64,000 bases of DNA. Origin: Novosphingobium sp. AAP83 (GTDB lineage Bacteria > Pseudomonadota > Alphaproteobacteria > Sphingomonadales > Sphingomonadaceae). Numbering within the stretch: the stretch's first letter is position 1; every line of letters starts with the position of its first letter. The notes beneath the pieces were generated by a model. It had not been told where the DNA came from and made no database searches. It saw only the letters and a list, made by a program, of their open reading frames with translations. The position numbers were made by a program, and so were the translations under genes. Shown piece by piece: positions 29,760 through 38,538 of this stretch. Location of the stretch: positions 124,001 through 188,000 of the forward strand of contig NZ_LJHY01000003.1 in assembly GCF_001295795.1 (NCBI RefSeq), read 5' to 3'.

Positions 29760-30740
29760 ATGTCCGAAAAAGAACGATTATTTCCCGGTATTCCATTGGT
29801 GGAATCCCCGATCTTTCGCCAAGAACTGCCCCGAATGGGGCTTTCAGAAGTTGAAATGGAAATCGCTATCGCTCTAAACCGGGACGGTTTTGCAGTTTTC
29901 GATTTTCCCGATCCTGTTATTGATGACAGGATCGAGCGCATCCGCAAGAGTTTGAGCGTCGAATTGGGCGTGAACGACGCCGATCCCGAAGCCTCGAAAT
30001 TGAGCGGCCCCGGACGCATTCAGGATGCGTGGCAGACCAATGACGATGTGCGCGCCATTGCGTCAAATGCCATTGTGCTCGATTTGCTGTCACGGCTTTA
30101 CGGACGCAAAGCCTTTCCGTTCCAGACCTTGAATTTCCCCGTCGGGACGCAGCAGCATTTGCACACCGATGCTGTGCATTTTTCAACCATACCGCCCAAA
30201 TTCATGTGTGGTGTCTGGTTGGCGCTGGAAGATATTCAGGCAGACGCAGGTCCGCTTCATTACGTGCGCGGATCGCACAAATGGCCGATGATCGATAATG
30301 CGATGATCGGACGCAAAGGGCATGGCGCCGCCGACACATCAGCGCAAGCGCCTTACCACGATGCATGGGCTGCATTCATGGACGAGCACAATGCGCAGCC
30401 CGAACAGTTCCTCCCCTGCAAGGGCCAGGCGCTGATCTGGTCAGCCAACCTGCTGCATGGTGGCAGCATGCAGAACGATCCGCGCCTCACCCGCTGGTCA
30501 CAGGTCACGCATTATTTCTTCGATGACTGCGTCTATTATACCCCGGCTTTCTCGGACGAATATCTTGGCCGTCTGGCGCTGCGCAATCTTGTCAGCGTGG
30601 CCGACGGGTCGCCGAAGCCCAACCTCTATCTGGGCGAAGAAATTGCACCAGTGACGCAAGCTCCATTGCCATGGGCAAAGCGCTTGAGGCAATCGCTGAC
30701 CTTACGCCGCAAATACCATCAGGAAAGCTCTATGAAATGA
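29760..30740 (+). CDS. Phytanoyl-CoA dioxygenase family protein (Fe(II)/2-oxoglutarate fold)
   Basis: A 326-residue double-stranded beta-helix oxygenase. The metal triad is visible: H135-x-D137 (QHLHTDAVHF) and H233 (NLLHGGS). Flanking motifs GPLHYVRGSHKW and CKGQALIWSANLL are typical of the PhyH family. The substrate is unknown. It is the first gene of a two-gene unit; its stop overlaps the start of the TylF-like methyltransferase gene. The 120 bases upstream are AT-rich, with the small inverted repeat AATACT/AGTATT near 29718-29732. Confidence 0.87.
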   Translation: MSEKERLFPGIPLVESPIFRQELPRMGLSEVEMEIAIALNRDGFAVFDFPDPVIDDRIERIRKSLSVELGVNDADPEASKLSGPGRIQDAWQTNDDVRAIASNAIVLDLLSRLYGRKAFPFQTLNFPVGTQQHLHTDAVHFSTIPPKFMCGVWLALEDIQADAGPLHYVRGSHKWPMIDNAMIGRKGHGAADTSAQAPYHDAWAAFMDEHNAQPEQFLPCKGQALIWSANLLHGGSMQNDPRLTRWSQVTHYFFDDCVYYTPAFSDEYLGRLALRNLVSVADGSPKPNLYLGEEIAPVTQAPLPWAKRLRQSLTLRRKYHQESSMK

Positions 30741-32050
30741 TCAGTTCCATGGTGAAATCCGCAAAGCGGCTGCAACGCTCGCTTCGTCCCGTGGGCAGTG
30801 TCGATGCCTTGGCAGGGGCGCGTGTTGCCGGTTGGGCATGCAGCAAAGGCCCGGTAGAGGTCGAAGTTTGGCTTGGAAACCGCCGTGTCGCAACATGCCT
30901 GCCGTCCATCGCGCGGCCCGATGTTGCACAGGCTTTCCCCCGCATGAAAGGCGCTGCGACAAGCGGTTTTAGTCTTGATCTTCCCGCAGGCGCCTTGGCC
31001 CCCGATGATCTGGCCGAGATGAAGATCCTTGCGCGGCCCAGAAATGGCATACTGCCCGCCAGCACGATCGGCACTTTTCCGGTTGTCGGGGCAAACCTTG
31101 CCCGAAAGTTCGCTACCGCCGGAGACAGCGGGATTGTCGGCCCCTTCCCCAAGGACGTCATCGACGCCACTGCAGCGGTCTGGCCAGAAGCCTGTGCCGA
31201 CTTGAACACAGTTGAGGGCCAGACGCGGTTTGTTGACCGGCTCAAGCAAGTGATGAACACGGCGAGCCTGAACGCTCTGCCTGTATTTTCAAGATATTCC
31301 CGCTATTTAAGCGCCACGATGGCGCACTGTCGCTTTGTCGAACGCCATTTTCCGGCGGTGAATACAACGTCCGCACAAGGGGCTGCGGATTTTCACTGCA
31401 AACCCAATTCGATCAGCGAGCTGTTCTCTATCATCCATCAGCTTTACGTGCTGAAATCATGGGGAATTTCTGGCGATTTTGCCGAATTCGGGTGTTTCAA
31501 GGGCTATAGCTCCGCAATGCTCAGCTATGCCTGCGCGCAGCTTGGCATCAACATGCACATCTTTGATTCCTTCGAAGGTCTGCCGCCAGCGCCCGGCTCG
31601 GGTTATGAAGCCGGTCAATATGCCGGCAGCCTTGATGAAGTGCGCGACCATGTCGAGCGCTTTGGCCACTTGCCCTCGGTAACCTTCCACAAGGGCTTCT
31701 TTGCCGACACCTTCAAAACCTACACGCCCCCGCCACTAATGTGCCTGTGGATGGACGTAGACCTTGAGGTATCGTCACAAGATCTGATGGTGGTTGCTGA
31801 CCGTCTTGATCCGCGCGCCAGCCTGTTCAGCCACGAATGCACTTCCGGCATATTCCAGGCAGGCGAAATCAGGACATCTGTCTCACCTGACAATCCGATT
31901 CCCCCGATGCTCGCCCGTCATGAAGAACTCGGGCGGCCACTGACCGGACGCTATGTTGCGGGCTACACCGGCGCATTCTGGCCAAAGCAGGGCGGCATCC
32001 CCGTCATCGACACCGAAGTGCTGGCGCAATTGACACGAAGCTTGCCGTAA
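30737..32050 (+). CDS. TylF/macrocin-type O-methyltransferase with N-terminal 'GWA' beta domain
   Basis: A 437-residue two-domain protein. Residues about 10-110 form a beta domain of the type seen on glycan-modifying enzymes (VAGWACSKGPVEVEVWLGNR, RPDVAQAFPRM, GFSLDLPAG). The C-terminal 230 residues are a TylF-like SAM methyltransferase: GDFAEFGCFKGYSSAMLS (SAM site), FDSFEGLPP, and the acidic metal region LWMDVDLEVSSQDL. TylF enzymes methylate sugar hydroxyls. The ATG at 30737 overlaps the upstream stop (ATGA). Together with the dioxygenase this suggests modification of a surface glycan or small metabolite (inference). Confidence 0.82.
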   Translation: MISSMVKSAKRLQRSLRPVGSVDALAGARVAGWACSKGPVEVEVWLGNRRVATCLPSIARPDVAQAFPRMKGAATSGFSLDLPAGALAPDDLAEMKILARPRNGILPASTIGTFPVVGANLARKFATAGDSGIVGPFPKDVIDATAAVWPEACADLNTVEGQTRFVDRLKQVMNTASLNALPVFSRYSRYLSATMAHCRFVERHFPAVNTTSAQGAADFHCKPNSISELFSIIHQLYVLKSWGISGDFAEFGCFKGYSSAMLSYACAQLGINMHIFDSFEGLPPAPGSGYEAGQYAGSLDEVRDHVERFGHLPSVTFHKGFFADTFKTYTPPPLMCLWMDVDLEVSSQDLMVVADRLDPRASLFSHECTSGIFQAGEIRTSVSPDNPIPPMLARHEELGRPLTGRYVAGYTGAFWPKQGGIPVIDTEVLAQLTRSLP

Positions 32051-32060
32051 AGTCCGGCCC

Positions 32061-32094
32061 AAAAAAGAGGCGGCCCTTTCGCAAGGGCCGCCTC
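32061..32094 (-). terminator. Rho-independent terminator of the TonB receptor gene
   Basis: Read on the minus strand, a 12-pair stem GAGGCGGCCCTT/AAGGGCCGCCTC with a four-base loop is followed by TTTTTT. On the plus strand there is no T-run, so it serves the minus-strand gene mainly. Confidence 0.92.
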
Positions 32095-32120
32095 CATAGG
32101 GTGGTTGATCGTGAAACGGT

Positions 32121-34826
32121 TTAGAACTTGAGCGAAGCCGACAGCGAGACGACGCGACCTAGATCATAGCTGTTTACTTCGACGCGGTTGGCGCCCGACT
32201 GTTGGAATTCGATGTTACGGCGACCGGTGAGGTTGCGCGCTTCGAACTTCATTTCCAGTTCGCGCTTGAACAGCTTGAAGCCCTGACGCGCCACGAAGTC
32301 GATACGCAGGCCGGGGTCCTGGAACACGTCCGGTTGGCTGGTGTTGATAAGGCCACGGCTAAAAACGCGCTTGCTAGCGTAGCTAAACAGCAAGGTTTGC
32401 TGCGACAAGCCATCGGTGTCTTCAAGTCCTAACTGAAAGTTAGCGATGTGTTCAGACTGACCAGTTAGCGGAGCCCCATTCCGGAAGAGAACCGAGGCAG
32501 GTTGTAGGACATCGGCTTCAACTATCGAGAACACTGATGTCGTGTCACCTTCGCGAACTCTAAGTTTCGACTTCGTATAAGTGTAGTTCGTAACCGTTAC
32601 CAAACGCCGTGATTCCCAAAAACCACCCCAATCTGAAAGATCAAAGTACTTTTGAAGCTCAAGTTCAGCGCCGTAAAGATCGGCCCTAGGCGCGTTGGCA
32701 AAACTGGTGGACAAGCGGTTCGTGTCGACAACTACGTAAGTTTCAATCGGATTGTCGATCCGCTTGAAGAAGCCTGAAACTGAGAGCCGCTGATCACGGT
32801 CAAAGTACCATTCATACCTTGCTTCGGCATTGGTCAACTTGCTGTCTTGCAGGTTGGGGTTACCAGTGAATATGCGGTTCGTATCAGGATCAAAATAGAA
32901 CTGGAGGATCAATTCACGGAATTGAGGGCGCGCAATAGTTTTTGACGCATTGAAGCGGACTTGCATGTTGTCTTGGAATTCCCAAGTCAACGTAGCCGCA
33001 GGCAGCCAATAGTCATTACTGATGCGTGTTTGCGCGCCACTGTTGTCTTGTGAAGCATTGGCAAACACTTGCACCGGTGAAACGCGCATGTTGCCCTTTT
33101 CAAACCGAACACCCGCATCAAGTTGCAATGAATCCATCAATTGCGCGTCGATTTTGGCATAAGCTGCATGATTGCGTAATGATGCAGCGAAGGTCGGATT
33201 GGGATTGACCTCGTTAAACTGAATGTCAAAGGCATCGATAACTGCATCGCTGAGCAAATGATCAGGGCGCAAGATGCTTACGCCGTCAGGTAGGTTGATC
33301 GCGCGATATTGGAAATCGCGGCGTGAACTTGTGCGATTAAAATCGGCAAAAGCATACCCGACAGTGGCGGTAACGCTGGGCAAGACCTTGTAAGATACGT
33401 CAACCCCGCCAGACCAAACATTCTCATTAAGGTCTGAAAAACTTACACTTGCGCTGCCTGAGGTCCCGTCAAGGTTATTGACAAAAAACTCACCGAGAGG
33501 ATCGATGGCGTTGTTAGAACGGAGATATTCAAAGCCAATTTCATACGGCGCTTCACGCTGAGAATTTGAATATCCGCCACGCAAATCAACAGCCAGACCA
33601 TCAAGCGGCTTAAACTCAGCCACCAAGTGGGTGTCAATAAGTTGCCGCTCGTACCAGGCTGTTTCTTGCTGTTGCACTTGTGTGGTTGCATTCTGGAGAG
33701 GACGTGTACCAAGACTTACTCGCGTATGCTTCAAGGTGTCGCGGATGTATAGATTGGTCCAACGGATCTTGTTACGATCAAATTCAAGGCCAAGGCCGAG
33801 CATTCCGTTGGCAACAATGCGATTATCCGTCACCACCCGGCGGAAATCCGATTCCAAGAGCGATAAATCATCTTGCCGTGATTCCTGGCTCAGAATGTCG
33901 CGCGTAATCCACTTGTTGCTGTATCCAGCCGTGGCGATTACGCCAAGCGTTGCCCCACCAAGTTCAAATGCCTTGCCTGCCGAAAGGGAGAGTGAACTGT
34001 TTACCGGCATGTTTGGAATACGCTGGGTTAAACCGTTCCGCGTGTTAATGACGCCCTTACCCAGCCCAATGTTATCCACCCCATCATCACCGGTACGATC
34101 ACCGTTGGTAATGTAGTTTTGCAAAGCTGGCGTGAAATTGCGCTGCCCGTTATCGAACCCGGTCCAATCCGTGCTCGATCCAAAGTATGTATAGCCAAGC
34201 TGATTGGTGGTTTCGCTATCAAAGCCCAATCCGCCACCAATGCTAATGAAAGGCTCGTCTGGCGAGGATTTGGTGGTCAAATTGATGACACCGCCACCGA
34301 ATTCACCCGGATAGTTTACCGAATAGGATTTTTGGACCAGCGAGGATGCGATGATGCTGGAGGGGAACAGGTCAAGCGGCACAACGCGCTTCATCGGCTC
34401 AGGGCTTGGTAATGGCGAACCATTGAGCATTGCCAATGAATAACGATCACCCAATCCGCGAACATAGACATAACCGTTGCCGACAACGCTCAGACCCGTC
34501 ACGCGGCCAAGAGCGCCAGCGATGTTGCCTTCGCCCGTACGCGCGATTTCTGCCGATCCCAAAATCGATACGACTTGTGGTGCAGCGCGCTGAATGTTGC
34601 GATCACGCTGTCCGGTCACAACAATCTGACCGCCCGGGATGGACACTTCGACAGGGTTTTCTTCCGAAGTTTGCTCCACAGTCGCGTCAACTGCCTCAGT
34701 GGCGGTTGTATCGCTTGATGGAGTGTCAGCCTCAGCCGGTGTTGCGATGTTCTGCGCATGAACCAGCGCGGGCGAAAGCAGCGCGGTTGAAAGCAGCAGC
34801 GAGGTGGCGAGCCGCAGCATGGTCAT
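32121..34826 (-). CDS. TonB-dependent outer-membrane receptor
   Basis: A 901-residue receptor. Signal peptide at 1-24 (ending LVHAQ); a Thr/Glu-rich linker; TonB-box-like IVVTGQRDR near 68-76; plug domain with QVVSILGSAEIARTGEGNIAGALGRVTGLSVVGNGYVYVRGLGDRYSLAMLNG (in part) and EFGGGVINLTTKSSP; then a 22-strand barrel with N-MKRVVPLDLFPSS and a C-terminal strand ending in Phe (LSASLKF). Ligand unknown. It follows the beta-helix lipoprotein gene on the same strand with a 106-base gap, so both are likely one transcript. Confidence 0.94.
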   Translation of the reverse strand: MTMLRLATSLLLSTALLSPALVHAQNIATPAEADTPSSDTTATEAVDATVEQTSEENPVEVSIPGGQIVVTGQRDRNIQRAAPQVVSILGSAEIARTGEGNIAGALGRVTGLSVVGNGYVYVRGLGDRYSLAMLNGSPLPSPEPMKRVVPLDLFPSSIIASSLVQKSYSVNYPGEFGGGVINLTTKSSPDEPFISIGGGLGFDSETTNQLGYTYFGSSTDWTGFDNGQRNFTPALQNYITNGDRTGDDGVDNIGLGKGVINTRNGLTQRIPNMPVNSSLSLSAGKAFELGGATLGVIATAGYSNKWITRDILSQESRQDDLSLLESDFRRVVTDNRIVANGMLGLGLEFDRNKIRWTNLYIRDTLKHTRVSLGTRPLQNATTQVQQQETAWYERQLIDTHLVAEFKPLDGLAVDLRGGYSNSQREAPYEIGFEYLRSNNAIDPLGEFFVNNLDGTSGSASVSFSDLNENVWSGGVDVSYKVLPSVTATVGYAFADFNRTSSRRDFQYRAINLPDGVSILRPDHLLSDAVIDAFDIQFNEVNPNPTFAASLRNHAAYAKIDAQLMDSLQLDAGVRFEKGNMRVSPVQVFANASQDNSGAQTRISNDYWLPAATLTWEFQDNMQVRFNASKTIARPQFRELILQFYFDPDTNRIFTGNPNLQDSKLTNAEARYEWYFDRDQRLSVSGFFKRIDNPIETYVVVDTNRLSTSFANAPRADLYGAELELQKYFDLSDWGGFWESRRLVTVTNYTYTKSKLRVREGDTTSVFSIVEADVLQPASVLFRNGAPLTGQSEHIANFQLGLEDTDGLSQQTLLFSYASKRVFSRGLINTSQPDVFQDPGLRIDFVARQGFKLFKRELEMKFEARNLTGRRNIEFQQSGANRVEVNSYDLGRVVSLSASLKF

Positions 34827-34932
34827 ATCCTTGTCCCCCCTGGGGATAATCCTGAGGAATGTTTTTTAATTGTATCGCGAGAAAGGGGGCAGCCGTTGCC
34901 AGCTACCCCCCGATATCGCGAAAGGCAGCCGA

Positions 34933-36495
34933 TTACGTCGTTGGCAACGAGAGGCAAGAGCCGCTGGTGCTGCCAAAGTTTGCAGCCGTGCTGTTGCAAG
35001 TCCAACCTGCATACCACGTATCAGTGCTATCACGCACAGCGCCGATATAGGGCCGATCAGCGAAGAACGATGACAAGCTAACGATGCTGAAAGGTGTCAC
35101 CGCAGTTTCGTTGGCACCATTGATGAAACCGCCCGTGAGGGTTGAGGTTAAACCATCGTTGTTGTTGTTTGCACCCGTGCCGAAGAAGTCGCCAACCTGT
35201 GTTGCGTTGAAAGTCCCGGTACCAAGGTACTTTGTAGCGTTGCAGGTCATCACAACGGAACGTGCCAACAACGTGGCGGAGTTTGCCCCACCCGAACCGT
35301 TCATACGGATACATTCGTTGTTCGGTGAAACAACTACGCCGTTGTACAGTTCAACGTCAGAATTGCCGCGGAAGAACAACGAGGCTTGGTTTTGACGCTC
35401 GTTATCAGGGTTGGCGAGCCTTTGAATTGCTGTGAAGTTAGAAATACGCGCACGCTGACGTGGGGTATCGGCTTCGTTATTGTTGCTGTCCAATTCCATG
35501 AGTGAGTCACCCACTCCGTCACGCTGGATCAGCAGAAGGTATTGGAGATTTGCTTGAATCCCGACATCCATATCCAAGCTGTCATCGTCAGCACCGACCA
35601 CAATCAAGTGATTCATGTTTACGACGCCACCAAAAAACTCAACGCCGTCATCCGAGCTGTTGTAGCTCTGGATGTAGGAAAGCTTGGTGCCCGAACCTGT
35701 GCCCTCTGTGGTCAAAGACTGAAGTTCATCGTCAACCGCAATGGCAGCGCCAGAATAGCGGATTTGAACATATTTCATTTCACCACTGTTGTCGGTTGGC
35801 AAAGCACCGCCATAACGTGATTGATCTACGTCACCTTCAGTTCTGCGCTCACAATTGTTGGTTCCTACAGAACCAAATTGACAATCTGTAACAGGCGCAC
35901 GCCCCATCAGGACGATGCCACCCCATTGCTGGTTTGACGTTTCGGTATTTTGACCGCGGACATTCTGGAGGCTGGTGAAGATAATTGGCTGGGTTGCTGT
36001 GCCCACAGCGTTGATTTTGTTGCCACGGTTAACAGCAAGCCAAGCACGCGAGTTGCTGGCATAAATGATCACGCCCGGGTCGATCGACAATGTAACATTG
36101 GTGTCTGTAGCAGGAGCAACAGGACGACTAAATCCGCCATCGGTACCGACTTGCACGCGACCGTTCATTTCATAAAGAACGCCGGGAGCTTTGGTCAGCG
36201 TGCTCGATGCGTTGAACCTGGCTGGCAGGCGGCAAACGCGCCACGTGCCTTCTGGACCAGTAATGGTGCCGGCATTGGTGAGGCCTTGCGAGTCAGCAAT
36301 CGAGGGGCATTCAGCAGCAGCCTGCACCAAAGTCGACGTTGGCGTCGGGGTTGGTGCGGGTGCTGGTGGGGTGTTCGTCGTGTTGTTGATGGTAACGTTG
36401 CCGCCGGTGCCTGGCGAGGCGATGTCGGTAGGGCCGCAGCCGGCGAGCGCCAAAGCGCTGCAACCAACCAGGAAAAGGCCGTGGAAATTCTTCAC
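34933..36495 (-). CDS. Beta-helix surface lipoprotein paired with the TonB receptor
   Basis: A 520-residue lipoprotein: signal peptide with lipobox LAGC (Cys20), then an Asn/Thr/Pro linker. The mature part shows short repeated strands typical of a right-handed parallel beta-helix (SYIQSYNSSDDGVEFFGG, MNHLIVVGADDDSLDMD, NLQYLLLIQRDGVGDSL), with many Asp/Asn that could bind cations or a glycan. Several Cys pairs are present (CQFGSVGTNNC, WTCN...SGSC). Length and composition match lipoproteins found next to TonB receptors in sphingomonads and caulobacters. No enzyme active site is evident. It is the first gene of the unit and sits behind Pho-box-like repeats. Confidence 0.8.
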   Translation of the reverse strand: MKNFHGLFLVGCSALALAGCGPTDIASPGTGGNVTINNTTNTPPAPAPTPTPTSTLVQAAAECPSIADSQGLTNAGTITGPEGTWRVCRLPARFNASSTLTKAPGVLYEMNGRVQVGTDGGFSRPVAPATDTNVTLSIDPGVIIYASNSRAWLAVNRGNKINAVGTATQPIIFTSLQNVRGQNTETSNQQWGGIVLMGRAPVTDCQFGSVGTNNCERRTEGDVDQSRYGGALPTDNSGEMKYVQIRYSGAAIAVDDELQSLTTEGTGSGTKLSYIQSYNSSDDGVEFFGGVVNMNHLIVVGADDDSLDMDVGIQANLQYLLLIQRDGVGDSLMELDSNNNEADTPRQRARISNFTAIQRLANPDNERQNQASLFFRGNSDVELYNGVVVSPNNECIRMNGSGGANSATLLARSVVMTCNATKYLGTGTFNATQVGDFFGTGANNNNDGLTSTLTGGFINGANETAVTPFSIVSLSSFFADRPYIGAVRDSTDTWYAGWTCNSTAANFGSTSGSCLSLPTT

Positions 36496-36564
36496 GTGGT
36501 ATCCCCCATGGATGATGGCAGGATCAATTCCCGCCGGGTCGAGGGGTTCTCTACGGGTCTAAAG

Positions 36565-36641
36565 TGACAGCCTGTTTGCGGTTTCTTGACAGTTATATGT
36601 CATATTAACTGACGGTTATGTGACTAATGTGACGAAGTGAC
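36565..36641. promoter_or_regulatory. Array of TGAC/GTCA half-sites, candidate Pho boxes
   Basis: TGAC occurs at 36565, 36587, 36610, 36621, 36630 and 36638. The spacings 22, 23 and 11 are near multiples of 11, the period of PhoB half-sites. In the direction of the minus-strand gene the pair at 36610/36621 reads GTCACATAACCGTCA, close to the Pho-box pattern of two TGTCA repeats 11 bases apart. The array lies 70-146 bases upstream of the beta-helix lipoprotein start and also upstream of the divergent TPR gene. Confidence 0.5.
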
Positions 36642-36756
36642 GGAAACCAGCGGGTTTAATGATTGCAGATTTGTGACAATGTTACAGTTTGATTGCACTT
36701 CGCCGAGAATCACATAATTTCTGTTTCAGACAAAAGATTGAAACGGAGAGTCGGAC

Positions 36757-37131
36757 ATGAGCATGAGCCTTTTCCTCGCCGCCGCCCTGATGGCGCAAGC
36801 CCCCGCGACACTCACCGTGCCGGCTCCGGCATCGCCTGCAACAGACGTTGGTTATCATGAATTGATGACCGGCAGGCCCGAAGCCGCGATTGCGCGGATT
36901 GAACGCAATGGCCTTGCGCAGGCGGGCGATCCACTGGCGCTGATCAACCTTGGCACGGCATACAAGATGCTGGGCCGCAAGGATCAAGCCGCACGTTTCT
37001 ATCGCGCCGCCGCCAGCAGCGATGAACGCTATGACGTGGAAATGGCCAATGGCCGCTGGGTCGATTCGCGCCGCGCCGCCAATCTCGCGATGGCCGCCAT
37101 CGGCAGCAATGAACTGCTGGCGCTGAAGTAA
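36757..37131 (+). CDS. Small exported TPR-like protein
   Basis: A 124-residue protein with a hydrophobic N-terminus (MSLFLAAALMAQAPA) that looks like a signal peptide, followed by about two tetratricopeptide-like helices (YHELMTGRPEAAIARIERNG, DPLALINLGTAYKMLGRKDQAARFYRAAASSD). GGAG lies eight bases before the ATG. It is divergent from the beta-helix lipoprotein/TonB unit and shares its promoter region with the GTCA array, so it may belong to the same regulon and system (inference). Confidence 0.75.
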   Translation: MSMSLFLAAALMAQAPATLTVPAPASPATDVGYHELMTGRPEAAIARIERNGLAQAGDPLALINLGTAYKMLGRKDQAARFYRAAASSDERYDVEMANGRWVDSRRAANLAMAAIGSNELLALK

Positions 37132-37137
37132 CTGCTC

Positions 37138-37171
37138 AATCCCGGCCACGCGATAAGGCGGGCCGGGATTT
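37138..37171. terminator. Hairpin between convergent TPR and uxuB genes
   Basis: Ten-pair stem AATCCCGGCC/GGCCGGGATT with a 13-base loop, followed by TTCTTC on the plus strand and by TGAGC on the minus strand. It is most likely the terminator of the TPR gene. Confidence 0.7.
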
Positions 37172-37173
37172 CT

Positions 37174-38538
37174 TCACTCTGCTGCGGTGATGATTGCAAT
37201 ATCGGACGCGGCAGGGCTCCATTCGCTTGGCAGCAAGCCGCCTTGCCCAAACAGCGCGCCAACCGGATCGGTTGATGCCGCCGCCCGCGCCAGTTCCGCC
37301 GCTCGTGGATCATCAACCCCACCGTTGGCACCCCTCAGATGCGCTATCCACGCGCCGATGGCGGTAAGGATCGCCTTGCACGGCCGTCCACCCTTGGCAG
37401 CTTGGGCGGCCAGTGTTTCCAGCCAGCGCTGCGGGATCTTCTGGCTGCCATCCATCGCAATCTGGATCAGCCGGTGATTGAGCGCGGGGTTGGCAAAGCG
37501 ATCCAGCAAGAGCGTCGCATAGGCCTGTAGGTCTTGCCCCGGTGCAGCAGCGATGGTTGGCGCGGCCTCTTCGCACATAAGCCGTTCGGCCAGCGCACGC
37601 AAGGCAGGATCGGCCACCGCCTCGTGAACATAGGTGTGCCCCGCCGCCAGCCCGCAATAGGCCAGCGCCGAATGCGCGCCATTGAGCATGCGCAGTTTGG
37701 CGGTTTCATAAGGGGCCACGTCAGCCACCAGTTCCGCGCCCACCGCTTCCCAGCGCGGACGCGGTCCGGCAAAGCGGTCCTCGATCACCCATTGGCTGAA
37801 CGGTTCGGTCACCACGCAAGCCTCATCGGCAAGGCCGCCCAGCCCCTCGGCAATCTGCGCGCGATCTTCATCCGTCGTGGCCGGAACGATTCGGTCAATC
37901 ATGGTGCCGGGGCACGCGCAATTATCCGCAAACCACCCGACCAGATCCGGTTCGTGCCGCTCAAGATAGTGCCGCATCAGCGCCGCCAGCTTGGCCCCGT
38001 TATCGGCCAGATTATCGCATGATAGCAGGGTGAGGCCCGACAGCCCCGCATCGCGGCGGCGCAACAGTGCCTGCGTCACGAAGTAATAGAAGCTCAGCGA
38101 ATGGGCGAGCGCGAAATCGAGCCCGCCCTGCCCGTCACGGCAATAGCCCTTCTCGGTCACCGTCAGGCTGACGATGCGCGTTGTAGGCGATGCGATGGCC
38201 GCGATCACCGCCTCGGGCTCCTCACTGGCCACCAAGACATTGCGCACCGCCCCTGCGATGCGCAGCGCGCTGCCCTCGCCCGATTGCTCTGCCACAGTAT
38301 AAAGCCCGGACTGCGGATTCATCTGGCGGGCAACGCCGGGCGAGCGCAAGGAAACGCCGGTAATCGCCCAGTCGCGGTCGCCCGCATTCATCGCGGCATC
38401 GGTATACCACGCCATGTGCGCGCGGTGAAACGCGCCAATGCCGATATGGACAATGCCCACGGCCTGCGCTTCGCGATCATAGATCGGCCGGGCCACTTGC
38501 GCGGGCAAATTGGCCAAGGCTTGCGCGCCCAACCTCAC
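37174..38538 (-). CDS. uxuB: D-mannonate oxidoreductase (fructuronate reductase, UxuB/mannitol dehydrogenase family)
   Basis: A 454-residue NAD-dependent long-chain dehydrogenase that reduces fructuronate to mannonate. The N-terminal fold has IVHIGIGAFHRAHMAWY; the middle has SLTVTEKGYCRD and FPxNC-like ADNCACPGTMIDRIVPATT; the catalytic-lysine block is ETAKLRMLNGAHSALAYCG. The substrate is assigned from its uxaC partner: its GTG start overlaps the uxaC stop (GTGA). Without that context mannitol or arabinitol dehydrogenase would also be possible. Confidence 0.88.
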   Translation of the reverse strand: MRLGAQALANLPAQVARPIYDREAQAVGIVHIGIGAFHRAHMAWYTDAAMNAGDRDWAITGVSLRSPGVARQMNPQSGLYTVAEQSGEGSALRIAGAVRNVLVASEEPEAVIAAIASPTTRIVSLTVTEKGYCRDGQGGLDFALAHSLSFYYFVTQALLRRRDAGLSGLTLLSCDNLADNGAKLAALMRHYLERHEPDLVGWFADNCACPGTMIDRIVPATTDEDRAQIAEGLGGLADEACVVTEPFSQWVIEDRFAGPRPRWEAVGAELVADVAPYETAKLRMLNGAHSALAYCGLAAGHTYVHEAVADPALRALAERLMCEEAAPTIAAAPGQDLQAYATLLLDRFANPALNHRLIQIAMDGSQKIPQRWLETLAAQAAKGGRPCKAILTAIGAWIAHLRGANGGVDDPRAAELARAAASTDPVGALFGQGGLLPSEWSPAASDIAIITAAE

